A stretch of 64,000 nucleotides of DNA from Prostheceraeus crozeri. Lineage: Eukaryota > Platyhelminthes > Polycladida > Euryleptidae. The stretch is from positions 1 to 64,000 of the forward strand of contig CAJQUW010013658.1 of assembly GCA_907163375.1 (NCBI GenBank). Reading direction: 5' to 3'. Numbering within the stretch: position 1 is the first letter of the stretch; every line of letters starts with the position of its first letter. Both the position numbers and the translations under genes were made by a program. Of this stretch, positions 45,898-57,112 are shown one piece after another. The notes under the pieces are model-generated. The model was not told the origin of the DNA, did not search any database, and saw only the letters and a list, made by a program, of their open reading frames with translations.

Positions 45898-45974
45898 CTG
45901 CATTGATACAAGAACTGGACAAATTCTTTCACCTGATCTGTGTCAGTCTCTTTCATAAAGACATATCGGAGCAC
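45898..45974 (-). CDS. Candidate exon inside the TBC intron, unknown protein
   Basis: 77 nt: 25 codons plus two bases, acceptor GTCATTTTGATAG|GTG and donor CAATGCAG|GTGACC. It encodes VLRYVFMKETDTDQVKEFVQ then FLYQC, compact and helix-like, on the same strand as the TBC gene. Joined to the next candidate it gives a continuous, plausible helical protein of unknown family. A nested gene or retained fragment is possible. Confidence 0.33.
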
Positions 45975-48025
45975 CTATCAAAATGACAGCATTCCAAAAC
46001 GCAACACTGTCGCGTCAACAACATTCCTCAGTGGTCTATTTTAATAATTTCAACTCTTTCTGGAGATGTGAACTTTAAAGACAATGGAAAAGAAATAATC
46101 GGCAGATTTAGAGAAGTATTGATGAATAAGGCAGAGATAATCTGCTTCTGTTGACAATGAGATGGAGGATTACAATCACACAGACCACTGACCATTCAAT
46201 TCTTAACGCTCAGAGGCTGCAAATGAACTTTTGTTGAAGCACTACGCGAACTGTTAAGCCATCCTGAAGGTGGAAAGTCAAGAAAGTCGTTCATCGTCAC
46301 ATTGTAAGAAATTCGGTCATCTAACTTGCTAATCAATGTCTTGCTACATTGAACCATTGAACATTCAAACAAGTGGCTATCGAACCCATGCACTAAATGA
46401 ATCCACACTTAGCAGTAGGGGTTGACTGGACACATTCGTTCATCGCAGTTTACGTGAAAATGATTGATTAAATTGACTTCTCATGGAGATATGTTAGTGC
46501 CTAGGTTTATTACTCTATTAGGTCAAAATTTGCACCTGCCATGCTACACCCATGAATACTGGTAAAGAAATTAACTTCTCCTGTTATTTATTATTAATTA
46601 TCATTTAACTTATTAAAATACAAGCTTTAAAATTATAATTATAATAATAAATAAATAATAATTAATGAATATTAATGCTACATTAATGACATTAATTGAT
46701 GTTCAATTATAATTATGATAAACTGATTGAAATACAAAAGACACAAAGGAACTGAAAATGCTTCTGTTTCCTGAATTCCCTTTCGTATTGGATGAAGGTT
46801 CCGACGATAACAACCGAGGCAGGAAAGTACAATGAATGAATCCGCACCGAAATTCTTGAAGATTTATTACAACTGCTCAAAATGTGCTCCACAAAATTCT
46901 ACAATTTCGGTTTGCATCAATTCACATAAGTCCTCAAGCAATATTCCATCCGAAATATCTATGCAAGTACATCCTCCAGCAGCCAAAAATTTCAAAATTA
47001 TGATGACAAAATACCCTAACACAGCAGAGACACTGATAATAAAAGGATACAATGGACTATTAATGAACAATCACACGACATCAGGATTTTCACATCTTTA
47101 TTTAATGTTTATCAATTGCAGTCACGCTCATAGCTATCTATTTATTATTTTTCTTTCTAGTTGTGATATCTATGGTTATTAGAAAACTAGGTTATTCAAT
47201 ATTTCTATTAACAACTAGAAATTGAGTTTGAAATTTGAGACTACTCATAGGCTCACTGTTTATTTGCCAATGATGATGGTCAGATCGACTAGATGTTTGG
47301 CAACTCAATATAGAATATAGTCATACCCGCAACTATTATCTTTAAAAATCTTTTCAACGCTTTTTATTGTAACATCGACCAACGAAGGCGCTGGACGCCG
47401 AAGATCTGTCGTTTACTAATTTAACTTTCATCGACGACCGCAAACTTTGGGAAGTTTTTGTTGCGCTTTTTTGTGGAAAATCATCATGATCTCTCGTCGC
47501 CTGGTCAATCACTATAGCAATTATTATTCTAACCATTTGATAAGTTACTAGTTGGGACCATGTTCTTCCAAGTCGACACCTTTTGAGGGTCTCATTCTGC
47601 ATGTGATTTTGCAATAATTAAATCATAATCCTCTAGCAAATTGGGTCAGCTCTATTCAAATAAGGATTATCAATTCGAATATTGATGCACTGACAATTCA
47701 TTCGTGCATTTTGCTCTTCTCAATGACCGATTAAACTTTACAAATTAAACAAAATTAAACAATGCAACTAACTTTAAAACAAACAAGAGAAGAATGCATG
47801 AATTCTGCTTGACATATTAATCAAACACTTAGAAAGGTTGGCACAAAATGAATGAGTGCAACGTTTAAGTGCTCACATTTTGAAAGACGGATATGTCCGA
47901 ATCATGCGAGTGTTGACCTCAAATCAGACCATAAAATCTTAGAACAGAATATCCTTCACCCATTCCCTCCTGGTTGACTTTTGTTGTGTTGAAGTCTTTG
48001 ATCGACAGCTCTCACCGTTCTATCA
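45975..48025. other. Intronic spacer
   Basis: Very AT-rich at 46560-46740. Frames at 46196-46408 (minus) and 46832-47182 (plus) are open but unrecognised. Confidence 0.45.
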
Positions 48026-48033
48026 TTTATCAC

Positions 48034-48914
48034 CAGGGACCCTAGGATTCTGCGCTCGAAATTTCGAATTTCTGCGCCCGATTTTCGTAAATTCTGCGTT
48101 TTTCTGCGATCTAGCGTTTTGTACATAATTTAGCCGTATTTCTTATAATTGCAACGAGTAAGGCTCGTATAATTCGCATTATTATATTATTAGGTAACTA
48201 CATGTTGAAAAAGCTTGTTCTGAATAAAATTATGTTCCGATATAATATGCCTATATCCCATCATATATACCGCATAGGTTCAATATTCCGTATGTACATA
48301 GTCTATACCCGTGGTCCTATGATGCCTGGTACTACACTGTATGTGTACATATAAAAGTCGGAACTCCAAACGAATTTTATAAAAGGCATGGATCAAATTT
48401 TCAGAGAGAGAGTCGAGGGTAACTTTCAGCATGTCTTTTAAGTTGTCATCTTCAAGATTTTGTCTCCTACATGTATCTACATTACGAAACTACTAAAAGA
48501 TCACTCAACGTCAGCGCTATAAACAGGCAATTGAAGTCGAAGCAGCTAGATGTAGTACTCTGCTCCGAAATGATACCCAAAATTTCAAAATGTTTGATGG
48601 TGGTGCTTCTTTTGCAGGTCCAACATAGATAGGTCACTCATCATCGCAGGTGTCTGGCAATAGTAAACTTGCCTTCAGTGAAGCGTAATCCGCAGTAAGT
48701 GTAGATAATTTAATTAAATCCAAAATGGTGATCATGGGCACGTGATAATATAATGGAGATATATTTATTTTCTTCATTTAATCGAAAACAGCATTAATAA
48801 AGAGGTCTACGTACTTTTTATTCAAATTGTAGAAAATCTTCGTTTTTCTGCGATTTCCATCGTTTTCTGCATTTTCTGCGATTATCTGCGCTTCGCAGAA
48901 TCCTAGGGTCCCTG
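48034..48914. mobile_element. hAT-like non-autonomous element, 881 bp
   Basis: Perfect inverted ends CAGGGACCCTAGGATTCTGC and a perfect 8-bp target-site duplication TTTATCAC (48026-48033 and 48915-48922) define it exactly. TTCTGCG words recur just inside both ends: about four on the left and five on the right, several reading TTTTTCTGCGAT in the same orientation. These resemble subterminal transposase-binding repeats of hAT elements. No transposase frame. It lies within the TBC intron. Confidence 0.88.
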
Positions 48915-48922
48915 TTTATCAC

Positions 48923-49849
48923 TCATTCATTTGATTGCAAATTAACAATCACTTCATGCTAAAAATAAACCAAAACAACGAATATTCCCGGCCGATCGTT
49001 ATCTCCCTCTCTTCGAATTCAGGCGACAATGATGACAGACGAGATCAGACGAGCTTCAACTGTTCGATTGAACACTACTTTCAAATTCAAGCTTTTATTG
49101 AAGGAGGAGTTGTAGCTGATGAAATTTGATGTTAACCGGCGTCAAATAATAGAAACAAATTTGTTTATATTCATGAAAATGTGATGTAATGTACTTTTAG
49201 CTTGAAAAATATAAAGAGAATTTGTTCTCCAAGGTTATTGCAATCGCCCACAGGCCGATCAACCGCAAATTTGACACATGCTTGATGCTTAACACGGTGA
49301 AATGATGCACAGACGAAGATCATATGAACATAGAATCTATCTCCAGGGTCAAGTCACTTGTTATGTGCTATCAGTTTGGTTGAAAGTATCACTGAGATAT
49401 GTTGCAATTGACTTTGAAGATTGATTATTCGCCGCGTGGGTAAAACACGCTTCAACGTGCAACGTTAGAGATTATAAAAGTTTTCAAGTGAAAGACACAT
49501 ATTTGAACTCTTTAAAGCGTCAAGGACAATGCTTTACTACATGCTAAAACACTGAAAGAATGCACAATGCTTTGTGTTCCATATTCCAATCATAGTGAAA
49601 GACAACCAATATATTCGCAATAGTGGTTCAACGTTTGACTTGTGCTACAAATCAAATAGTCTTTGATGTTTCTTCTCCAAATTCGACGAATTTATTGTAA
49701 GGTGCAGGATCATTATTAAAAAAAAATGGGGGGATGCTTTCCCGTAAAGTGTACGCCTATTAATTGATCGCATGCTCAGTTTTGTGATAATTAAATTAAT
49801 TTGGATCAGCTCAATGCACATTCCAATGGAAGCTACCTGGTGTAGAATT
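48923..49849. other. Intronic spacer
   Basis: AT-rich; no recognised feature apart from an A8G6 run near 49720. Confidence 0.45.
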
Positions 49850-50055
49850 AATCTGCTAGCCGTAATCGCCTACTACTGACTCGCATTTGAACTGCTTCGA
49901 ATGGGAACGATAGAGAAGTTTGCGTACAACCTGACACGCAGTCGAAAGGTACTCCGGGCATTTGGCGTGCAGGGTTTTATACACAAGTACAGCCAGCTTG
50001 AAGACAACTCGCTTTCGAATGGGTAACCAATGTAAAGAAAGCAAGACAGGGGTGA
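49850..50055 (-). mobile_element. LINE remnant, C-terminal reverse-transcriptase part
   Basis: Minus strand reads ITPVLLSLHWLPIRKRVVFK, LAVLVYKTLHAKCPEYLSTA, typical of the C-terminal region of L2/CR1-like LINEs (LHWLPV, VYKCLHGLAP). It is directly followed on the right by the mariner TIR. The upstream LINE part resumes at 51400-51591, so the mariner split this LINE. Highly decayed. Confidence 0.75.
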
Positions 50056-50057
50056 TA

Positions 50058-51240
50058 TACGAGGGTCATCCTAAAAGTTCTCTGTATTGCATTATGAAAA
50101 AATAAAAATACGCATCTGTAATCCAAAATTACTTTTATTTAACACTCATGGGTATCATTACTCAGTATAATGTCCTTCCAGGTCCACACACTTCTTCCAG
50201 CGTTTCACCAGCCCGTCAATGCCATCACTGCAACCACCAGATGCCCGGGCAACACATTCACGGTGAAATTCAACTTCTTCCACGGTGGAAAATCGACGAC
50301 CACGAAGTTCGTTCTTCACCAACGGGAAGAAGTAAAAGTCACACGGTGATAAATCTGGCGAGTATGGTGGATGCTGAAGGATCTCCCAGTCGTACTCATC
50401 ATTGAGAAGTTGCACCACGTCTCTTTTCGTGTGAGATGGTGCATTGTCATGGAGGATTATCGGACCTTCTTCCAGTACACCTGGTCTTTTTCTGCGGATG
50501 GCCGGTCGAAGATGATTGCGGATAAAGTATTTGTAGTATTCTCCGTTCACAGTTGTGCCAGTTGGTACAGCATGGTCAATTAGGAGCCCATGAACGTCGA
50601 AAAAAAGAATGTGCATTGACTTGATGCGGGACGGACTTCTGATTGCCTTTGTTGGACGTGGGTCGTCATGGCCAAGCCATTGAGCTGACTGGCGCTTGAC
50701 CTCAGACTCAAAACTTCTGGCCCATGTTTCATCACCAGCAATGATACGATGCAAGAAGCTGTTCCCTTTCCGTCGAAAACGTCGGAGATGAGCAGAGCAA
50801 ATCCGTACACGTTCACTCAATTGATGATTGTTCAGCAGATGGGAATCCTCTTGGCAGCCACTTTCCGTTTCTTCAACTTCTCAGTAAGGATGAGGTGGAT
50901 GGAAGAAGAACTGATGCCCACCTAGTTCGCTAACTCCACATGTCAAACGGTTGTCTTCTTCGAGTAGTGAGCTCACATGGTCAACATGAACATCGTCACA
51001 AGCGGTACTCGGACGACCAGATCTGACTCCATCTTGAACGCCCACAGTTCCACCACAGAAACTATTGTGCCACTTCCTCAGTCTCATACGAAGGACAATG
51101 TTCTTGCAATTCTTGTAGGATACCATGCGTTTCTACTGGCGACTTACTCAAAAGAACATGAAATTTGATTAACTGACGAATGTTAGTTTTACAAAAGCCT
51201 TCTCGCATCTCTTCTCTACTCGTATTCATTTCAATGATCA
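50058..51240 (-). mobile_element. Mariner element, transposase broken, right TIR not found
   Basis: The left end TACGAGGGTCATCCTAAAAG follows a TA (50056-50057). The minus-strand coding region starts with ATG at 51229 (MNTSREEMREGFCKTNIRQL, KSPVETHGILQEL), shifts to LRKWHNSFCGGTVGVQDGVR (helix-turn-helix region, SGRPST), shifts twice more around GISSSSIHLI and KVAAKRIPI, then runs open from 50820 to 50158: IIAGDETWARSFES, ILFFDVHGLLIDHAVPTGTT, LHDNAPSHT, HPPYSPDLSPCDFYFF. The catalytic triad is present, with about 35 residues between the second and third Asp by my count (34 is usual). At least three frameshifts: inactive. The right inverted repeat is lost or unrecognisable. Confidence 0.9.
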
Positions 51241-51399
51241 AATGACAGTCCGGCCAGACAATGAACGATGTTCTTGCGAACCACTAAATTTCTAAGCAGT
51301 GATCGCGAGTCACAACAATTAACAGCTCCAATTTCAATCAATATGCACAGCCTGACATACCAGAATCAATACGTTGTAATATCTGACGTACTTTATGAA

Positions 51400-51591
51400 T
51401 TAAACAACAAAACAGAGAACTGACTGCTGAGCTCTGAGCATCCTGCAAAAGTTGTAGAATGAATAAAGAAGCGAGCTGCGGCAGTCAGTGCGTGAGGTGA
51501 CGAAGGCATTGAATAATGTCAGGACCGTATTCTTGCTGACTGATAGGGTGAAGTTGTCGAGTTCTGCTCTCACATGCTCCATCAAAGACAT
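51400..51591 (-). mobile_element. LINE remnant, central reverse-transcriptase part
   Basis: Minus frame with LDNFTLSVSKNTVLTLFNAF, VTSRTDCRSSLLYSFYNFCR, LRAQQSVL, corresponding to the post-catalytic VHAFVTSRLDYCNSLLYGLP...LQRVQNAAARL block of L2/CR1-like LINEs. It belongs upstream of 49850-50055 in the same element, separated by the mariner. Confidence 0.72.
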
Positions 51592-52934
51592 ATCACTGTC
51601 GAATCATTCACTGCTAAAAATGTGGCTCGCTAAGCGATTTTGTTAGCCATTAGTTAACTAAAAACTTTGAAGTTTGCTTCGTCTGTTCATCCTTGAAGGA
51701 AGTTTACCTTTTGCATGCTGACACTGTAACATATTCACAGACACCTGTAATCTTGTGTATTTTGTATCTGAATAAGTATTTTCACACAAACATGCTGTGA
51801 CAAAAACTGCATTAAATTCATTGAGAAATATTCCGACAATGAGTCATCGCTACTGAAAAGTCATTTTACTATTTGAAGAAACTAATTGAAGTTTGAAGTC
51901 AAGCCGCTAAGAAAGCGTTCAGGCATGGTGAATAACTACGTTATTTCTCTCTGTCTAGATGAATTTGATGTACATTTACACTTTCAATGCAATTTTGTAA
52001 CGCAATTTGGACTTCGGTGAAGACAAAAGCGCCTAGGCGTGTTAATTGCACGTAAGAGGCGTTACATTTATCAACCCGATGAAGGCAATAATATATGCAC
52101 AGGAGTACAAGTAGTACACATTAGTTGAATTTGCATGTGCACGGGTGTATTACTACAAACACGGACTGAATTCTACGGTCGATTTTTCTTCAACTCAAAT
52201 AACATACTTCAGGAAAGTATCTTGCAAGTATTTCAGCAACACACTAGCGAGCGGCAGTTTTATATTTTCCAGTTGAAGTCTACTTGGTTTGAAGAGGACA
52301 AGTGGAGTAGTTGCCAAAAAATGTTTCCAGTCAAACCGATACATTTCGTAGATCCACGTGAACCCCATTATCACTGTATGACATTTTCCAATTGGAATGT
52401 AACAAAAAGGAGAAATGCTAAAGAATAAAGATTGGGATGAGTGGTTATGAATGGGATGTTGGCATTTGCTAGATATCTCAAAGTGTTCGTAGCACAGCTG
52501 CTTTAATTTTGTTCCACAAAATGTTTTAATTCCTTTTTGAAGGATTTTTGTGGCGATGTCTGGCAATTCCTACTTTTTCAGTCTACAGCAATCCCACCCT
52601 TTTGTAAGTAATGCTAAGGAGAGAATTTATGCGAGTACATCGCCGTTAGATGAATCACGTGCAGTTAAATCCGTAAGTGAGGAGTGTTTCAAGAGGTGTT
52701 GCTTGAGCGCCTTCATAGCAGCAGATGGCACTCATGTTGAAGAAACCATATGAACAGAACACTGGCAATTCAATGACATTTTCGGTTTCTTCGTGAGCAA
52801 AACTGTAGGTCTTCTTGATATGAGGGGGAATAACCGCTTCATTTACACAGACAGTTAATCTTTCGTGAACGCGAAATGTTATACCGTGATAATAGGATCC
52901 AATTGTTCATTCACTGATGTTCTCATGAACTCAC
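51592..52934. other. Intronic spacer
   Basis: Overlapping frames on both strands at 52135-52566 are unrecognised and lack splice context. Otherwise nothing. Confidence 0.45.
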
Positions 52935-53115
52935 CAGACCAGTTTCGTAGTATCGAGGCAGATAGTTGTCGAAGACGCTGACCAAGGTCCAGAATGCATC
53001 CTCTTCTGGCATGTGCATAAGTAACACTGCTGCCAGAGGGCCTTGACCTTGACAATAACCAACCATCGGTCGATGCAGTGCTCCGGCCTTCAACACTCGG
53101 AACAGACCTTCCACT
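52935..53115 (-). CDS. TBC1D10: TBC1D10-like Rab-GAP, exon 2 of those seen (glutamine finger)
   Basis: 181 nt: one base completing a Gly codon plus 60 codons. Acceptor TTTTCTTTGCAG, donor GGTCTG|GTGAGT. It encodes [60 protein letters not shown]. The VGYCQG motif is the catalytic glutamine finger of TBC domains; [15 protein letters not shown] is characteristic of the TBC1D10 group. It continues the GGHG of the exon at 61521 (GG|A) and runs in phase into EKVQVDGEIL at 42989. Confidence 0.93.
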
Positions 53116-53440
53116 CTGCAAAGAAAAGAAGAGAATGTGAATCACAGAGAGCTCTCACTTCACTGATGCTGTATTAGACTCCACAAACATATCCAGGATC
53201 ATCGAGCTCTGCGAGGCCCGTCTCACACTCATTCAAGCACTTCAATACAGCGAGATAGACTGCAATTCTTCGACTAATTGCCGCAGCTAGACTCACTTAC
53301 TCACTCCACGGTTTATCATTCACTTTCCCCGTGTTTCGAGTGTTGGACGATTTGACAATAACGTGAGCACCTATGAAGTCCACTATCGCTCCGAATGTGA
53401 CACTGTAATTGCGTCAATGCGATATCTGTAGTGATGAAGC

Positions 53441-53594
53441 TTTAGCGTCAATACTGCGCACTGGGGTTGGAGGTCCTGACATAGCCTGACATCAGTTGGA
53501 ACGATGTGTTTCACTTCCAATGACACAGTCGGGGTTCGACCTCTGAACCAAAAGATCGCCACGCCAAGCACTTAACCATCGTGCCACGGAGACC
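53441..53594 (-). mobile_element. tRNA-derived SINE, family I (diverged)
   Basis: Minus strand: GGTCTCCGTGGCACGATGG, AAGTGCTTGGCGTGGCGATC, CAGAGGTCGAACCCCGACTG, TGTCATTGGAAGTG, then a diverged tail with TCAGGCTATGTCAGGACC and TATTGACGC. It lies about 0.3 kb upstream of TBC exon 2, in the intron. Confidence 0.75.
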
Positions 53595-53736
53595 ACTGTA
53601 CACAAGACAGGATGGTGATTGGTGTGACGTGATTCTTCTATCGATCATCTCCACCCCAGAAAACGGCTGTCTCCAAAAGACAGTTGATTCACCTGTATCC
53701 TGTCCGCTCGAGATCTTCGCTAAGTGAGCTTAATTA

Positions 53737-54456
53737 GAAATTGATTTGTACACAAATCCCAAAACAAACAAATTCTTCATCCACTTCTTGTATTGTTAAG
53801 TTAAATAAAATAAAAGAAATAATGTACTAAAGTTAAAAGGATTACGATGACATGTCCAGAGGCCTTTCGCCGGTTCACTTCAGTGGAACACACCGGATTA
53901 CGGAATGTCAAGTTGCGATGTCTGACAGAGAGCGGTCACGAGAGTGAGCTAATAAACATGAATATTAATCTGCTACCACGCAAGGTGAAGTTGATACGTT
54001 TCTTTCTGTACACGAAGAGCCGGCATCATAGCTTTAATAATGAGCGACTCTAGAATTTGTAGATAGCGGAAATTGTTACTACTACCGATGATAGAAAAGT
54101 AAGATGACTATCCGAATGAAGTTCCGCTATCTACAAATTCTAGAGTCGCTCATTATTAAAGCTATGATGCCGGCTCTTTGTGTACAGAAAGAAACGTATC
54201 AACTTCACCTTGCGTGGTAGCAGATTAATATTCATGTTTATTAGCTCACTCTCGTGACCGCTCTCTGTCAGACATCGCAACTTGCCATTCCGTAATCCGG
54301 TGTGTTCCACTGAAGTGAACCGGCGAAAGGCCTCTGGACATGTCATCGTAATCCTTTTAACTTTTGTACATTATTTCTTTTATTTTATTTAACTCAACAA
54401 TACAAGAAGTGGATGAAGGAATTGTTTGTTTTGGGATTTGTGTACAAATCAATTTC
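53737..54456. mobile_element. Foldback element: two 335-bp arms around a 50-bp spacer
   Basis: 53737-54071 and 54122-54456 are near-perfect inverted copies (from GAAATTGATTTGTACACAAA inward to CTAGAATTTGTAGATAGCGG), with only a few differences, for example GTCAAG versus GGCAAG in the frame below. Each arm holds the same 68-codon open frame (53847-54053 plus, 54140-54346 minus; MTCPEAFRRFTSVEHTGLRN), of unknown family. CTTAATTAGAAA occurs at 53729-53740 and again at 54479-54490, a possible imperfectly placed target-site duplication. It lies within the TBC intron. Confidence 0.85.
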
Positions 54457-54656
54457 AACACGCAGTACCTTCACATTTCTTAATTAGAAAGTACAATTGA
54501 TCCTTTTCAAGATCAAACAGCATGTGTAGGTCCACACTAATCCACGCTTTCTCAAAAGTGCCACCATAATCATTCAAAATACATTGCACTAAACACTTTT
54601 CATTGTCTACTTATATTTCAAAATCTATGGTGCAATGATATATAAATAATGAAGAT

Positions 54657-54735
54657 ATATTGCCTTTCAAATGATCAGCCCAAATCGTCGGCGCGTAGCG
54701 CCAGATGATTCAGGCTTTCATTGGAAAGGTAATAT
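54657..54735. repeat. 79-bp imperfect palindrome
   Basis: ATATTGCCTTTCAAATGATC...GTCGGCGC faces its imperfect inverse around GGCGCGTAGCGCC. The arms are about 38 bp with roughly nine mismatches. Flanking AT-rich sequence (GATATAT/ATATAT) is also self-complementary. Possibly a miniature foldback relic. Confidence 0.6.
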
Positions 54736-55865
54736 ATATTTTAATGGATAAGTCAATACTGTAAGTGTATGTCGATGAATCGAGCAGATTCCAATTCTCG
54801 AGGTGTCCTGATTATGCGAAGTGCACTGAACTTGTCCAGCCTCGTCCACTTCATTCACAATGAAACTTATTCAATCATCACTTTTCACGGAGTTCTCACA
54901 AGCAGTATCAGCTGACTTGTCAAGGAGTTTTTCCTTAATGTTTCATTGTCATATATTTAGCTTCATCCTCAAATCAATGAAGTCTCTTCTCAATTGAGGT
55001 CAAACTGACGAAGTTCTCATACTCAGCTAAAAGGCGCGATCTCAGTGTTTTCCTGTCTCTTCTATATGAGAAACTCAACTTGATGTACGATCATGCGCAG
55101 TGAACTTGCGCAGCTGTCAGAATCAGATGCTGGACAATTCAATGATAGAATTAAATATGAAAATCTGAAAATAGAGAAAATGTGAGCCCACGGAGCTCGC
55201 TTTTTTATGAGATAAAAGAGCCTAGAAAGTACAATTTGTGATGCACAAGTAATCAATTGGACAGGCAGAGAGCTTCCAAACATCAAGTGTAGTGGAAAGT
55301 CTTTCAACTGGTCTTCTCGTGATAGAATACAACTGTAGAATATCGTAAAAAGATTGCAGAGCAAACGCTTGTCTGGACATGGCATACCTGGCATCAGACT
55401 TAAACAAGTTAAGACTTTGAAAGCCGTAGACGTTGAGTTTCAGCCTACAAGAACACATCAAGCACGGCTCGAGAAGCCAAAACTGTAGAGAAATATCTAG
55501 ACTGGTTGTTCTGCATTGATGTATCCTGGCTTACCCGAATATCACTTATCACGGTTCCTTCAATTGTTGAATTCACCCCAGGCGATTTCACCACATATCC
55601 ACACTCAGTTAGATACAGATCAGAACTAAACTAAAGGCTTTGACCAATTTGATTGACGAGTAGGAATTCATGGAAACTATTTTTTGGCCTACCACATTCA
55701 TGATGCAACAGTGCACAGCATAGATCATTTATCTGATTTTTCACGCAACTAACACGGAAAACACACACAAGTGGTACACGTTTTTCAGCGACATAAGCCA
55801 TGTCATATAAACAAGCCGCTATCAAAAAATGTAGTTAACACATTATATACCAAATAGTCGAATGT
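54736..55865. other. Intronic spacer
   Basis: The minus frame 55222-55461 (RLKLNVYGFQSLNLFKSDAR, SRQAFALQSFYDILQ) is open but unrecognised; a donor-like GTATGCC interrupts it. Nothing else. Confidence 0.42.
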
Positions 55866-56000
55866 GCTGTACCTGGCGATCCCTTGCTCTGGGGGAATAG
55901 TCCCGAGTGTCATTGGAAATCTGCAAGAAGCTTCGCCGATCCAGGAAAGTGTGACAGCACTATCCGAGCTCGCACTGGAGGAGTTGTGACGTCAAAACCT
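55866..56000 (+). mobile_element. SINE family I, degenerate fragment
   Basis: Recognisable by CTGGCGATCCCTTGCTCTGG, GAGTGTCATTGGAAATCTGC, GATCCAGGAAAGTGTGACAG and CACTGGAGGAGTTGTGACGT. The A-box head is missing. Confidence 0.55.
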
Positions 56001-56931
56001 CAAAATAAGCTTTCGAAACTTCTTTGGAAATGTCTCCGATTCAAAGGATTCCCTGGCAATTCCTGGGCTCAGCAACCTTCCTCTCAGCAGTGGAAACTAC
56101 TTTTACTTCATAGATTCAACCTTCAATCTGTCAGCGGGAAACTTGTCATCAACATCTGCGAATTTGATCGAATCTGTCCACTCTCTGCACAATCTAACGA
56201 TCTGCATTCAACCAAACCGTTAGTGACTTTCAAAGCTGCATAATTCAATGGTTCCGATGGAGGTATCACGTCTTGCATAACAATGATGACGAGAATGAAC
56301 TGACAATATTGTCTCAATGTCAATATTCCTTGCACAGACATTACACGTCTTCATCACAGAGAAAGTGATTGTTTCTCTGATGACCAACTTTATCAATCCG
56401 ATGATGAACAAAACGATACACGTTTCTGACATGAGTGTACTATCAAAGCCTCCAAATTGTTACAAGCTAGAAGGCTTGGAGATTTTGCATGATTACGATT
56501 TATTATCATACCGGTTTCAAATACCGTGGTATCCATCATCATTGTCGATAATACGTGTACAATAAGATTATAAAAACCCTCCAAATTATATCGTTAAAAC
56601 TTTGCGTCTCGAAAACTGGCGTCAGACTGAGCACCGCAGTCACGGGGCTTCAGAAAACAACGAAAATCGGTCTGTTGTGACGACGCAATTTGAAAGTTGC
56701 GTTGAAAGTTATTTTCAAGATTTTCTAATTTCTTCTCATCTAAGTTCGACAACATTGCAATGACCCATACATTGAAATTTACGTTGGCTAGTGTTACTCT
56801 TGGTTTAGTATTTCCTAATGCGCTTATATTGAAATGCTGAGTTAATATGCTGCATACGGAAGTTTGCATAAAAAGAATTTTCCTTTGTTTGGGAGGATAA
56901 GGCATCTTGATTAAAGCATGTCTATCTTGGT
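56001..56931. other. Intronic spacer
   Basis: Short frames only; nothing recognised. Confidence 0.42.
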
Positions 56932-57112
56932 GGTCTCTGTGGCACAGTGGGCTAGTGCTTGGCCTAGAGATCTATTGGTACAGAGGTCGATCCCTGAAAA
57001 CGTCATTGGAAATCGGCAGGATGGGCATCCGAGGTGAAAGTAGCACAGCACCCAAAGTTTGAATATGTCAGAACCCCCAAAGTGCCCATTATTGTGGCAA
57101 CGAGGTTCACAA
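56932..57112 (+). mobile_element. tRNA-derived SINE, family I
   Basis: GGTCTCTGTGGCACAGTGG, GCTTGGCCTAGAGATCTATT, GTACAGAGGTCGATCCCTG, CGTCATTGGAAATCGGCAGG, GCATCCGAGG, then a diverged tail (AGCACCCAAAGTTTGAATA). Same family as 43304. Confidence 0.78.

Noticed and set aside
52135-52566. Overlapping 97- and 123-codon frames on both strands
   Set aside because: No recognisable domain or splice sites, and they overlap each other within the TBC intron.
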